Below the pieces are notes generated by a model, which saw nothing but the letters and a program-made list of their open reading frames with translations, was not told the origin of the DNA and made no database searches. Both the position numbers and the translations under genes were made by a program. From Nitrospiraceae bacterium (GTDB taxonomy: Bacteria > Nitrospirota > Nitrospiria > Nitrospirales > Nitrospiraceae): DNA of 34,433 nt. The DNA is taken from NCBI GenBank assembly GCA_005799365.1, contig SYGV01000141.1, positions 1 to 34,433 on the forward strand, written 5' to 3'. Position 1 is the stretch's first letter, and every line of letters begins with the position of its first letter. Positions 23,698 through 31,817 of the stretch are shown here, piece by piece.

Positions 23698-23750
23698 AGC
23701 AGAATCGGCGGCTCGACACTACCGGCCGGTTCTCGAACGAAGGGTAGACA

Positions 23751-24638
23751 TTAGGGCCCGCATTCCTCTTCCTGATCCGCTCCTTCTGACCCCTTGGGTC
23801 TGCCGTCCAGCACCTCGATGAAGCGGGTCAGCCGCGTTTCTTTCACCGTCTCATCCAATTTGCGGTAGATGGCAATGAGGTTCTTGAGGGTCCGAACCAG
23901 AATGGCCCTGGACGGACTCTTGGCCAGGTACCGCTCTTCGAATCCATACCCGGCCTGCATCAAGAAACGCGCGCAGTCCTTCTCGGTCAGCAACGCGCCG
24001 CCGTTGAAGCAATCCACGAACACCTTGTACCGTTCCGACTCGTACTTGACCAGGAAATGTCCCGGCATGCCCACCCCCGCCAAGGGGAGTCCCAAGCGCC
24101 ACCCGATGAGCAGGTAGACCAGGGACAGGCTGATCGGAATCCCCGTCCGCCGATCGAGCACTCGGTTCAAATAGCTGTTGTCCGTTTCGTAGTAGTTCCT
24201 GGTATTGCCGCGGAAGCCCTGCTCGGCGAACAGGTATCGGCCGAGCGTCTTCACCGCTTCTTCGCCGGAGACCCGCACGCCCATCCGTTCGCGCACCTCG
24301 GCCGACAGGGCGGCGAGCTGGGCCCGGTAGGTCGGCACGTCTAGGTTAGGATAGGCGTACCTGGCGATGAGAAACGCGCCGGTTTCCAGATCCACGCCAT
24401 CGTCGGACGCGGAGACGAGCGCATGGAGCTCCTCCTCCAGCCGCTTCCCGCGAATCTCATCGAGCACCCCCTCGATACGCTTGGCCATCTCCGGCTGCTC
24501 GATCTCGGCCTCCTGAAGCAGGGGGACGGCCGTGTTGCCGATCTCGATGAGCTTGCCGGTGATCGTCTTGACAATCCGTTCGTTCTCGTCGGACAGGAGC
24601 CGGATCAGCGCTTTAATCTGGTTCTCGCCGGTCGGCAT
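23751..24638 (-). CDS. SirB1/transglutaminase-like family protein
   Basis: 295 residues. The first ~75 are helical and HEAT-like (IKALIRLLSDENERIVKTIT, GNTAVPLLQEAE). The rest is the SirB1-type transglutaminase-like domain: FRGNTRNYYETDNSYLNRVL, DRRTGIPISLSLVYLLIGW, GLPLAGVGMPGHFLVKYE, VDCFNGGALLT. The canonical catalytic Cys is not obvious, as is usual in this family, so enzymatic activity is doubtful. Function of the family is not established. Two starts are possible. ATG 24638 lies just after a 7-nt repeat array. ATG 24728 overlaps the permease stop in ATGA and would translate the array. Last gene of the LON-ABC block. Confidence 0.82.
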   Translation of the reverse strand: MPTGENQIKALIRLLSDENERIVKTITGKLIEIGNTAVPLLQEAEIEQPEMAKRIEGVLDEIRGKRLEEELHALVSASDDGVDLETGAFLIARYAYPNLDVPTYRAQLAALSAEVRERMGVRVSGEEAVKTLGRYLFAEQGFRGNTRNYYETDNSYLNRVLDRRTGIPISLSLVYLLIGWRLGLPLAGVGMPGHFLVKYESERYKVFVDCFNGGALLTEKDCARFLMQAGYGFEERYLAKSPSRAILVRTLKNLIAIYRKLDETVKETRLTRFIEVLDGRPKGSEGADQEEECGP

Positions 24639-24639
24639 C

Positions 24640-24674
24640 GTGCGTCGTTCGCCTCTCGTCCCTCGATACTCGTC
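24640..24674. repeat. Heptad-phased array at the permease/SirB1 junction
   Basis: Read on the minus strand: GACGAGT, ATCGAGG, GACGAGA, GGCGAAC, GACGCAC, each exactly 7 nt with CG at a fixed position, ending one base before ATG 24638. Confidence 0.75.
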
Positions 24675-24724
24675 GGCCGCCTGACCGGTCACGAGGCGGG
24701 TGTCACGCGGCACAGATTCTTCTG

Positions 24725-25504
24725 TCATCCGATCGCACGGCGAAACGCCTTCGCGCTCCCATACAGGCACAGCGCGTCGAAGGCCACCATGATCAGCAGT
24801 ACAATGGCCAACGGCCGGAGAGCGTCCGCCCATCCGGTCAGAATCAACGGCCGGATCGCGTCGATGGCCCAGGTCATCGGATTGAGCACCGCCAACATGG
24901 CCATGAACTTGGGCATGGCGGACAGCGGGACCAAGGCCGAACTGAGAAAAATCATGGGCAGAGAGAGAAAGCCGAGCACGGAGAAGAAATCCCCGTGGCT
25001 TTTGACCGAGAAGGCCATGGCCATGGAAATGGCCGTCAGCCCCACACCAAACAGCATCCCGATGAGCAGGATCACCGCCACACCGAAGAAGCCGGTCGCC
25101 GGCGTGACGCCGAACAGAAAGGCCACGCCCAGAATCACCAGGACTTGCAGCGAGGTCACCGTCGTCACGAAGAGAAACCGGCTCAGGATCACGGAGGTCC
25201 GGTGGATGGGCGTGGACATCAGCCGCTCCAGAAACCCGTTTTCCTTGTCGAACAGCAGGTCCACTCCGCCCGCCAGCCCGTTGTTGAGCACCGTCATCAC
25301 CACAACGCCCGCCGTGAGGAAGCTGATGTAATTGGGCGCCTGAACCACTTGCACGTCGGCGGCGCGCTGGAAGAGGTTGCCGAAAAAAATCAACCAGAAC
25401 AACATCGGCTGAATCAGCGTGAACAACATGCTGAACTTTTCACGGCTCAGCCGGCGAACCCAGCGCATCGTGAGCGCGGCAATTTCCTGTCGGTATTCGT
25501 TCAT
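24725..25504 (-). CDS. ABC-2 type transporter permease
   Basis: 259 residues, six membrane helices, with the ABC-2 (DrrB/YadH-like) pattern. It opens with MNEYRQEIAALTMRWVRRLS and a first helix (LIQPMLFWLIFFGNLF). The loop FDKENGFLERLMSTPIHRTS is the coupling-helix region. The late signature SLPMIFLSSALVPLSAMP and NPMTWAIDAIRPLI are typical of the family. ATG 25504 was chosen to match the family N-terminus; the start sits just after the ATPase stop (25509), so the two are co-translated. Substrate unknown; drug or lipid export is typical. Confidence 0.92.
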   Translation of the reverse strand: MNEYRQEIAALTMRWVRRLSREKFSMLFTLIQPMLFWLIFFGNLFQRAADVQVVQAPNYISFLTAGVVVMTVLNNGLAGGVDLLFDKENGFLERLMSTPIHRTSVILSRFLFVTTVTSLQVLVILGVAFLFGVTPATGFFGVAVILLIGMLFGVGLTAISMAMAFSVKSHGDFFSVLGFLSLPMIFLSSALVPLSAMPKFMAMLAVLNPMTWAIDAIRPLILTGWADALRPLAIVLLIMVAFDALCLYGSAKAFRRAIG

Positions 25505-25508
25505 ACAG

Positions 25509-26489
25509 CTATGCCTCTTCCTCGGCTGCGGGAAATTCCTCACGGATGGCATGGCCCGTGTGGGCCACGAAGACATCGTCCAACCTTGGCCGGTGGTACT
25601 CGATGAATTCCACCGGACAAGCCAGCCGGTTGGCCACCTCCAAGATAGCCGGCAAGGCCTTTTCGGGAGATTCCACCCGAATGTCCAGCCCCGTTGGCTT
25701 GGCGCTGATCGCTCGTATGGACGGGAGCCCCTTGAGCGCAGCGGCCAGCGGCTCCACCCGTGCCAGCGCCGCCGAGCCGACGGTCACGGACACGATGTCC
25801 CCGCCCAAGCCTGATTTCAACTCCGTCGGTGAGCCCAACGCCTTGATATGCCCCCCGTCGATGATGGCCAGCCGATCGCACAACTGGTCCGCCTCGTCGA
25901 GATAGTTGGTCGTCATCACGACGGTGATGCCCCGTTGCCTGAGTTGCCGGACATAGTCCCAAATGCGGAGACGGCTCTGGACGTCCAGCCCCAGCGTCGG
26001 TTCGTCCAAGAAGAGGATCTTGGGATTCGGCAACAGTCCGCAGGCGATGTCCAGTTTCCGCTTCATCCCGCCTGAATAAGTCTTGGCCGGCTGATCCGCC
26101 TTGCCTTCCAGATCCACCAGTTTGAGCAGTTCCGCAATGCGGCGGAGGCTTTCCTCTTTGGACAGGTGGTACAAGTCGCCCAGCAGCAGCAGATGCTCAC
26201 GTCCTGTGAGAAAGCGATCGATGGCCCGCTCTTGGGGCACGTAGCCGATCAGCCGGCGCACGTGATCCGCATCCCGAACGACATCATGCCCCAGCACCGT
26301 CGCCTGGCCGGAAGTCGGGCGCAGAAGGGTGATCAGGATCCGCAGGGTCGTGCTTTTGCCGGCCCCATTGGGCCCCAGCAGGGCGAAGATTTCCCCCGTC
26401 CGGATCTGGAACGAGAGATCCTGGATGGCGGCGACGCCGTCATACGTCTTGCCCAACTTGGACACGTCAATGGCGACCGATTGCTCCAT
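25509..26489 (-). CDS. ABC transporter ATP-binding protein (DrrA-like)
   Basis: 326 residues. Walker A ALLGPNGAGKSTTLRILI, Q-loop YVPQERAID, signature AKTYSGGMKRKLDIA, Walker B PKILFLDEPTLGLD and D-loop are intact. The switch (H-loop) reads VMTTNYLDEADQLCDR, with Asn where most ABC ATPases have His; DrrA-type exporters often have Gln here. The C-terminal ~100 residues are the extra domain usual in DrrA-like proteins. ATG 26489 overlaps the LON-domain stop by one base (TGATG). It pairs with the downstream permease. Confidence 0.93.
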   Translation of the reverse strand: MEQSVAIDVSKLGKTYDGVAAIQDLSFQIRTGEIFALLGPNGAGKSTTLRILITLLRPTSGQATVLGHDVVRDADHVRRLIGYVPQERAIDRFLTGREHLLLLGDLYHLSKEESLRRIAELLKLVDLEGKADQPAKTYSGGMKRKLDIACGLLPNPKILFLDEPTLGLDVQSRLRIWDYVRQLRQRGITVVMTTNYLDEADQLCDRLAIIDGGHIKALGSPTELKSGLGGDIVSVTVGSAALARVEPLAAALKGLPSIRAISAKPTGLDIRVESPEKALPAILEVANRLACPVEFIEYHRPRLDDVFVAHTGHAIREEFPAAEEEA

Positions 26490-27163
26490 CACCCCCAGCC
26501 TTTCACGCCGCCACGCTCCTGCAGCTTGAACTCCAGCAAATTGTTAAGCCGGCGGGCCCGCTGATGCAGACTGTCCGCCTCCATCAGAAACTGTTTTTCG
26601 AGCGGGGTCAGATCGAGGCAGCCGGCCAGACTGTTGACCAGCGCCTCATCGTCCACCGCTTGGCGCAACAACCATTCCCGCTGATGCCCGTCATCGCCTG
26701 AGTGCAGGTAGGTATCCAGAAGCCGCACCAGCACCGCCCTGATGGCCGGTTCCAGGCTCACCGCCCCCTCGTTCGGTATGAGCCGGATCCTGGCCTGCCG
26801 GTAGCTTTTCTCATAAAACTGCTCGCCGATCTCAAACCGGGACAGGCCGTGCAACAGAATATTGAACCGGCCGTCCGGCAGCGGCTGCACACTCACCAGC
26901 CGCCCGACACAGCCCACGTCAAAAATCGGTGGATTCCCGTAATAGTCATCCTCCCAGCCCTCTTTCAGCAGCGCCATCCCGACGCACTGGCCCCCGACCG
27001 CCGCGTCGGCAACCATCTCGCGGTAACGAGGCTCAAAGATGTGCAACGGCAGGTAGGTTTTGGGGAAAAACACGACGTCGGGAAGAGGGAAGACTGGAAT
27101 GTGTTCCGGCACATGAAATTCCGTATCCTCGCCGGAGGGGGCGCGCCCTGGATCAATTGGCAT
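26489..27163 (-). CDS. LON N-terminal-domain (substrate-binding) protein
   Basis: 224 residues resembling the substrate-recognition domain of Lon protease, without the AAA+ or peptidase parts. IPVFPLPDVVFFPKTYLPLH and IFEPRYREMVADA are the hallmark start; VGRLVSVQPLPDGRFNILLHG and SRFEI follow, and a helical end (LEKQFLMEADSLHQRARRLNN). Stand-alone LON-domain proteins are widespread, function largely unknown. ATG 27163 is preceded at 5 nt by a -10 box, so the message is probably leaderless. First gene of a block with an ABC exporter and a SirB1-type protein. Confidence 0.9.
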   Translation of the reverse strand: MPIDPGRAPSGEDTEFHVPEHIPVFPLPDVVFFPKTYLPLHIFEPRYREMVADAAVGGQCVGMALLKEGWEDDYYGNPPIFDVGCVGRLVSVQPLPDGRFNILLHGLSRFEIGEQFYEKSYRQARIRLIPNEGAVSLEPAIRAVLVRLLDTYLHSGDDGHQREWLLRQAVDDEALVNSLAGCLDLTPLEKQFLMEADSLHQRARRLNNLLEFKLQERGGVKGWG

Positions 27164-27168
27164 GCCTC

Positions 27169-27198
27169 ACGATAGCCGAAGGCTGTTTGCAAAGTCAA
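27169..27198 (-). promoter_or_regulatory. Promoter of the LON-domain/ABC block (leaderless)
   Basis: On the minus strand TTGACT (27198-27193), 18-bp spacer, TATCGT (27174-27169), then five bases to ATG 27163. Confidence 0.5.
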
Positions 27199-27259
27199 CA
27201 GCGCACCGGCATGCGACACGCTCCTCGAGATACAGAAAACCCTCTTCAATACAGGAGAT

Positions 27260-27288
27260 TTGCGCGGTCTTCCGTCGCATGTTATAAG
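27260..27288 (+). promoter_or_regulatory. Promoter of the AttH/CrtC-like gene
   Basis: TTGCGC (27260-27265), 17-bp spacer, TATAAG (27283-27288). Transcription near 27295 leaves only ~7 nt before ATG 27302 and excludes a start at 27260. Confidence 0.5.
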
Positions 27289-27301
27289 CCTGGCGTACCC
27301 G

Positions 27302-28534
27302 ATGGGCCCGATCACCGGGTCGTGTCGGCTGGTGTCCGACCAGGGGGAGGGGCGTCTGTCATATTCCATCTCTCCAGGCCGCCGAGGTCGCGCCGGTTGG
27401 TGTCCGCTCCTCGCTTGCCTCTTGGCCGGCATCCTGCTGGCCATCCCGGCATCAAGCCCTGCGACCGTCCCCGCTGAACCGCCCTCGCCGGGAGTCTACC
27501 GTCACCCTGTGCCCGGATACGTCTATCGTTTTCCACACGACCATGGGGCCCATGAGGAGTTTCGCACGGAATGGTGGTACTACACCGGCCACCTATCCAC
27601 CAAAAGCGGGCGACGGTTCGGCTATCAATTGACGTTTTTCCGACGAGGGGTCGCGCAAGAAGCGGCTCGGGAAAATCCCTCCCGCTGGGCCATCCGCCAT
27701 CTGTACTTGGCCCATGCGGCCGTGACCGATCTGGACCGCTCCCGGTTTTCGTATGCCGAAAAACTGAGCCGGGCCGGCCTCGGCAAGGCGGGGGCCGAAC
27801 ATGGACGACTCCGCGTCTGGATCGACCGCTGGAAGGCCGAAGCCTCTCCTGCCGAACCGCATCGCCATCATCTCCAGGCCGCCGGAGACGATTTTACGCT
27901 GGACCTGACGGTGGCGTCCGAAAAACCGCCCGTCATCCACGGCCAAGGCGGCGTCAGCCGCAAAGGAGCCTCGCCCGAACAGGCCTCCCATTATTATTCG
28001 CTGACTCGCTTGACGACGTCGGGCACCATCACCGTCGCGGGGGAATCCCTGGCGGTCACCGGATGGAGTTGGATGGACCACGAGTTCGGCTCCGGCGACC
28101 TCGGCGCAAACCAGGTCGGCTGGGATTGGTTCAGCATCCAGTTGGACAACCGGACCGAAGTGATGCTCTACCGGCTGCGTCTGGCGGACGGCACGATCGA
28201 TCCTGCCTCCAGCGGAAGCCTGATCCTCCCGGACGGGCGGGTGCAGACGCTGTCGGCATCGGACGTCCGTGTCGAAACCTTGGAGTCCTGGACGAGCCGG
28301 CTCAGCGGCGCCCGCTATCCGGCTCGATGGAAAATCGCGATTCCGTCGGCGGACCTGAGTCTGGAAGTGACCCCGGAACTCGCCGACCAGGAGCTGCTCA
28401 CGACCCGCAGCACCCAGGTGACCTATTGGGAAGGAGCCGCCCGGATCGCCGGCATGCAGCGAGGCATTCCGCTGACAGGAGCCGGGTACGTCGAGCTGAC
28501 GGGCTACGCCGAACGCTTTCGGCAACGCCTCTGA
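27302..28534 (+). CDS. Secreted AttH/CrtC-like lipocalin-domain protein (predicted secreted hydrolase)
   Basis: 410 residues. After a basic N-terminus, the hydrophobic CPLLACLLAGILLAIPASSP forms a signal peptide. The mature protein has the two-domain AttH/CrtC fold: FRTEWWYYTGHLSTKSGRRF, GYQLTFFRRG, WAIRHLYLAHAAVTDL, then HYYSLTRLTTSGTI, VTGWSWMDHEFGSG (the conserved W.D.E.GS), WDWFSIQLDN and a C-terminal TYWEGAARIAG. Family members include carotenoid 1,2-hydratase and the AttH proteins often found with LolCDE-like ABC transporters. No such transporter is adjacent, so its substrate is open. ATG 27302 is set by the promoter position. The propeller lipoprotein gene follows after 101 bp. Confidence 0.88.
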   Translation: MGPITGSCRLVSDQGEGRLSYSISPGRRGRAGWCPLLACLLAGILLAIPASSPATVPAEPPSPGVYRHPVPGYVYRFPHDHGAHEEFRTEWWYYTGHLSTKSGRRFGYQLTFFRRGVAQEAARENPSRWAIRHLYLAHAAVTDLDRSRFSYAEKLSRAGLGKAGAEHGRLRVWIDRWKAEASPAEPHRHHLQAAGDDFTLDLTVASEKPPVIHGQGGVSRKGASPEQASHYYSLTRLTTSGTITVAGESLAVTGWSWMDHEFGSGDLGANQVGWDWFSIQLDNRTEVMLYRLRLADGTIDPASSGSLILPDGRVQTLSASDVRVETLESWTSRLSGARYPARWKIAIPSADLSLEVTPELADQELLTTRSTQVTYWEGAARIAGMQRGIPLTGAGYVELTGYAERFRQRL

Positions 28535-28635
28535 GGGCCCGTCGGCACAGGCGGCGCACCAACCGTTGCCAGGAGGGGTCGCGGTATGATTCGCGCCCTT
28601 GACTCATTTGCCGGTCGTATGGCACGGTCCCGGAC

Positions 28636-29724
28636 ATGCCGATCCTGTCAGGCCCAGCATGGTCGCCACCGACCGCACGTGCGCAATTCCAGCGGATCGC
28701 CGGACTGTTGGTCCTGCTGGCCCTGGGGTGGCTTCCCGCCTGCAGCAAGCAAAGCGACGCCATCGTCTCGATCGCACTGCACCCCGCCAACGCCGCTATC
28801 CTCTACGTGGCCACCAATGAGTCGGTGTACAAAACTCGCGACGGCGGCGTCTCCTGGGAACGGATGGCCACGGACCTCAGCTCCTATCGAGTCCTTTCGC
28901 TCGCGCTGGACCCGGCGCATCCGGCCTCGGTCTACGCGGGCACGATGGGAGACGCGGTGTACAAGAGCCCAGACGGAGGGCAGCGCTGGATTGCGCATAA
29001 TGCGGGGCTGAAGGAGCATGTGTCCGTGGTGAACCGGTTCGTCTTCGATCCGCGTGACACCGAAACCGTGTATGCCGCCACGACGGTCGGGGTCTTCCGC
29101 AGCACGGACGGCGGGCGCCTGTGGGACGAGCGGATGGCCGGCATGAAGGAAGTCCATATCGTGTTCACGCTCACGATGGACCCCGCCAGGCCCAATATCT
29201 TCTATGCTGGCACATCCGGCGGCGCCTATCGCAGCCTGGACGGCACGGCCTCGTGGCAGAAGGTGAACAACGGCCTGATCCCCCCGGAAATTTTGGATGC
29301 TGCCCTCTCCCTCGGCGTCAGCACGATCGCCATCGACCCGAAAACGCCCGACACAGTCTACGCAGGAACTAACAAGGGGCTCTTCATGAGCACCGATCGA
29401 GCCGAGGCCTGGACCCGCATCGGTCAGTCCCTGACCGACCAGTACATCAGCAGCCTCGTGATCGACCCGGTGAATCCGTCTGTCTTGTATGCGGGCGGTC
29501 GATCCGGCATTCACAAGAGCCTGGACAAAGGCCGGACCTGGCAGGCGATGAACGAAGGACTGGAGACGCTCAACATCCGAACCATCGTGATGAGCCCGCA
29601 AGACCCGCAGACACTCTACCTGGGGACGAACGGGAGCGGACTGTACCGAAGCCTCGACGGAGCCCGGAGCTGGACCCGCGTGCACATCACGGACCAAGCG
29701 ACACCCTCTCCCGCGGGGGCCTGA
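28636..29724 (+). CDS. Beta-propeller lipoprotein with BNR/YCF48-like repeats
   Basis: 362 residues. N-terminal hydrophobic GLLVLLALGWLPAC ends in a lipobox (LPAC, Cys36), so it is lipid-anchored. The remainder is at least six repeats of about 45 residues with the pattern S-I-A-x-[DH]-P...YAGT...G-x-[FY]-[KR]-S-x-DGG-x-x-W. Examples: ILYVATNESVYKTRDGGVSW, YAGTMGDAVYKSPDGGQRW, YAATTVGVFRSTDGGRLWDE, LYLGTNGSGLYRSLDGARSW. This is the sortilin/BNR/YCF48 type of beta-propeller; such proteins assist assembly or bind ligands, but this one has no assigned partner. Upstream at 28585-28590 is a TATGAT box. The phosphatase gene starts 19 bp after its stop. Confidence 0.87.
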   Translation: MPILSGPAWSPPTARAQFQRIAGLLVLLALGWLPACSKQSDAIVSIALHPANAAILYVATNESVYKTRDGGVSWERMATDLSSYRVLSLALDPAHPASVYAGTMGDAVYKSPDGGQRWIAHNAGLKEHVSVVNRFVFDPRDTETVYAATTVGVFRSTDGGRLWDERMAGMKEVHIVFTLTMDPARPNIFYAGTSGGAYRSLDGTASWQKVNNGLIPPEILDAALSLGVSTIAIDPKTPDTVYAGTNKGLFMSTDRAEAWTRIGQSLTDQYISSLVIDPVNPSVLYAGGRSGIHKSLDKGRTWQAMNEGLETLNIRTIVMSPQDPQTLYLGTNGSGLYRSLDGARSWTRVHITDQATPSPAGA

Positions 29725-29743
29725 CAGACCCCTGCCCATCACT

Positions 29744-30349
29744 ATGCCGACGATATTTCTGGTGCGACACGGAGAGACCGACTGGAACCGGAGCGGGCAA
29801 ATCATGGGCGAGCGGCCCGTCCCCCTGAACCAGCAGGGGCTGGCGCAAGTCCAACGACTGGCGGGCTTGTTGATGGACCGCCCGATCCGGGCCATCTACT
29901 CGAGCCCGGTGGCACGAGCGCGGCAGACTGCGGAGGTCCTCACCTCGGCGACGAACGTCCCGGTGACGATCGACCGAGGGCTGACCGAAATCGGCGTGGG
30001 CCGCTGGGAAGGGCTCTACTGGAAAGATCTTGCCGATCAGATCATCCGGCAGGACTTATACCGCAAGCCCCACGAAGCCCGCCCGCCAGGGGGCGAAACA
30101 TTGCGCGAGGTGCAAGACCGCGCCGTAGCCGCGGTGGAACGGGCCTGCGCAACGCACTCGGAAGGCCCGCTCCTGTTCGTCTCCCATGCCGATGTCTTGC
30201 GCGCGATCCTGGCCCATTATCTCAAGTTGGACCTCGCCACCATACGGCAGGTGCTCGTCAGCCATGCGGCGCTGACAGCCATCGAGATGCACGGACGCCT
30301 GACAGACCTTGTGTGCCTGAACTATCCTCCCGATCCGTCGCTCCTATAG
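29744..30349 (+). CDS. Histidine phosphatase superfamily protein (phosphoglycerate mutase/CobC type)
   Basis: 201 residues. Starts MPTIFLVRHGETDWNRSGQI, the RHG motif with catalytic His9. Next come IYSSPVARARQTAEVL, LTEIGVGRWEGL, PPGGETLREVQDRA and LLFVSHADVLRAILAHYLK (second catalytic His in SHAD, where most have SHGG). This is the set shared by alpha-ribazole phosphatase, PhoE-type phosphatases and cofactor-dependent mutases; no cobalamin gene is nearby, so specificity is open. It follows the propeller lipoprotein gene at 19 bp and may be co-transcribed with it. Confidence 0.92.
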   Translation: MPTIFLVRHGETDWNRSGQIMGERPVPLNQQGLAQVQRLAGLLMDRPIRAIYSSPVARARQTAEVLTSATNVPVTIDRGLTEIGVGRWEGLYWKDLADQIIRQDLYRKPHEARPPGGETLREVQDRAVAAVERACATHSEGPLLFVSHADVLRAILAHYLKLDLATIRQVLVSHAALTAIEMHGRLTDLVCLNYPPDPSLL

Positions 30350-30362
30350 CCCGGCATTCGGC

Positions 30363-30851
30363 TCAGTGTCCGCCCTGTCCCTCGGCCCGGCTTTGCCCAT
30401 GCCCATAGCGGCTCTGGTAACGGTTCATCCCCTCGGACAAGATCTTCCATTCCGACGCCGTCAGCATGTCCTTCAACTTGAACCGCAAGCCGAGAATGTT
30501 CGCGGCCGAGCGCATCCGGCTGTTGTTCGCCTCGTCCAAAATCTTCGTGAACTCCTCCGGAGCCGCCTCGTAATTCGCGTTCGTTTCGTATAGCTTCTGA
30601 TGGTATCGGCGTTGCTGCTGGTAGGATTGCTTGATCTCTTCGATTATGTCTCCGACCACCGCCTTCGCGCGTTTGGCCTTGTCCTGATCCTGGACCGACT
30701 GGTCAACAAGCGCCTCCACTTCCTGTTGCGCTTTCTCGCCCATCGTATCCATGCCGCGGCCATGCCCACCCGTTCCATGGTAGCCACCGCACCCGGCCAG
30801 GGGCAGCCAGACCAACAGACTCATTGCAAACCATACCTTGGCGCCATTCAT
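30363..30851 (-). CDS. Small lipoprotein, possibly Spy/CpxP-like periplasmic helical protein
   Basis: 162 residues starting at ATG 30851, which has GAGGAGG six bases upstream; the longer frame upstream is non-coding. The signal ends in a lipobox (LPLAGCGG, Cys21). A Gly/His-rich stretch is followed by a helical, charged domain: EALVDQSVQDQDKAKRAKAV, EIKQSYQQQRRYHQKLYETN, then DMLTASEWKILSEGMNR. The last part recalls the LTxxE segment of Spy/CpxP-type periplasmic chaperones, but similarity is weak. Expressed alone, convergent with the phosphatase gene. A palindrome (30873-30885) sits 22 bp ahead and may be an operator. Confidence 0.75.
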   Translation of the reverse strand: MNGAKVWFAMSLLVWLPLAGCGGYHGTGGHGRGMDTMGEKAQQEVEALVDQSVQDQDKAKRAKAVVGDIIEEIKQSYQQQRRYHQKLYETNANYEAAPEEFTKILDEANNSRMRSAANILGLRFKLKDMLTASEWKILSEGMNRYQSRYGHGQSRAEGQGGH

Positions 30852-30872
30852 CAGGAACCTCCTCGCGTAAGA

Positions 30873-30885
30873 AATACCAGGTATT
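30873..30885. promoter_or_regulatory. Palindrome upstream of the small lipoprotein gene
   Basis: AATACC-A-GGTATT, a perfect 6-bp inverted repeat around one base, just ahead of the Shine-Dalgarno; position suits a repressor site or the -10 region. No good -35 is seen. Confidence 0.35.
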
Positions 30886-31205
30886 GCTCCTTGAAGCCTG
30901 CTCATCCCCGTGCGCCTGCCTGCCAAGGGCTGCGCTTGCTTGTAGCCCCGCGCACAGTAGCACAGACTTTTTCTCTTTTCGAGTGCCGGTTTGATGGAAC
31001 CGATGGCCAAGACCGCTTTGCACAAGGCCGAGCGCCATCGGATTGCTTTGAATGGCCCAGCCCATGTAACATGAAGCATGGAAAATCAACCTCTTGGATT
31101 GATAAAAGCAAAAAATCTCACGGCTTGTACTAGCTGGGAATGTCCGCAAGTAGCACGTGCGCCGTATCGCAGTATGTTTTCGTGAACTTGCCATTCATTT
31201 TCTTC
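30886..31205. other. Divergent intergenic region between lipoprotein and HARE-HTH genes
   Basis: Part of a gap of about 410 bp with lower GC than the surroundings. Open frames on the minus strand here lack ribosome sites and look non-coding. I see no tRNA or obvious ncRNA fold; a small RNA cannot be excluded. Confidence 0.4.
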
Positions 31206-31234
31206 TTGACAAGCCTCTCATGATTCGCTATAAA
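31206..31234 (+). promoter_or_regulatory. Strong promoter of the HARE-HTH gene
   Basis: Perfect -35 TTGACA (31206-31211), 17-bp spacer, -10 TATAAA (31229-31234). An inverted repeat AAGCAAG (31234-31240) / CTTGCTT (31256-31262) brackets the start of transcription and the ribosome site, ending just before the GTG. Confidence 0.75.
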
Positions 31235-31262
31235 GCAAGCATGCTCGCAAGGAGTCTTGCTT

Positions 31263-31769
31263 GTGGAAGAACTAAAAGACATTCTGGTCGGCCTTGAACA
31301 GCGTATCAATGCCTATAAGACCCGCCTGCAGGAATTGGAGAAAAAGCGGGGCCGGCTTGAGGACGAGATCGCCACGATCAAGAAATACCTCGAACTCGCT
31401 GAAACTCTCTACCGCGTGGAAGCCGACAAGGCCAAGCTCGCCAGCCTGTCCAGCCAAATCATCACCGATGACAAGGGCCCGCGCCTGCTGCCGATGGACG
31501 TCACCGATCAATCGCGCGAGATCCTCCTGGGTCGGAGCAAGTATGTCACCATGAGCGTGCCCGAGGCCGCCCATCAGATTTTACGTGAAGCGAGGCGCTC
31601 AATGCATGCGAAGGAGTTGGTCCAGCGGTTGATTGAGGGAGGCATGCAGATTAAGGGGAAAACGCCTCTGACCTCCGTGGCCACCTCGCTCAAGCGGGAC
31701 CGGCGGTTCAAGAAGGTAGGGCCCAATACGTTTGACCTTCTCGATGAAGCATTAACGAAGGCGGTGTAA
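31263..31769 (+). CDS. Coiled-coil protein with C-terminal HARE-HTH domain
   Basis: 168 residues. GTG 31263 has AAGGAG eight bases upstream and follows the promoter at 31206-31234. N-terminal half is a heptad-rich coiled coil (LEQRINAYKTRLQELEKKRG, EDEIATIKKYLELAETLYRV), probably a dimer. The C-terminal 70 residues (SVPEAAHQILREARRSMHAK, ELVQRLIEGGMQIKGKTPLT, VATSLKRDRRFKKVGPNTFD) are a HARE-HTH winged-helix domain, a fold shared by RNA polymerase delta and eukaryotic ASXL proteins and linked to DNA or chromatin-associated complexes. Target unknown. A 12-codon lysine-rich ORF follows after 48 bp, then a hairpin. Confidence 0.8.
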   Translation: MEELKDILVGLEQRINAYKTRLQELEKKRGRLEDEIATIKKYLELAETLYRVEADKAKLASLSSQIITDDKGPRLLPMDVTDQSREILLGRSKYVTMSVPEAAHQILREARRSMHAKELVQRLIEGGMQIKGKTPLTSVATSLKRDRRFKKVGPNTFDLLDEALTKAV

Positions 31770-31817
31770 ACGCTTCGACCAGTTTCCGCCAAGAGTCGAT
31801 GAAAGGAGGTGAGCGCT

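Noticed and set aside
24639-24833. Longer SirB1-type protein starting before 24638
   Set aside because: The added residues are Arg/Gly-rich and partly encoded by a repeat array; only the ATG at 24728 (ATGA overlap with the permease stop) remains as a real alternative.
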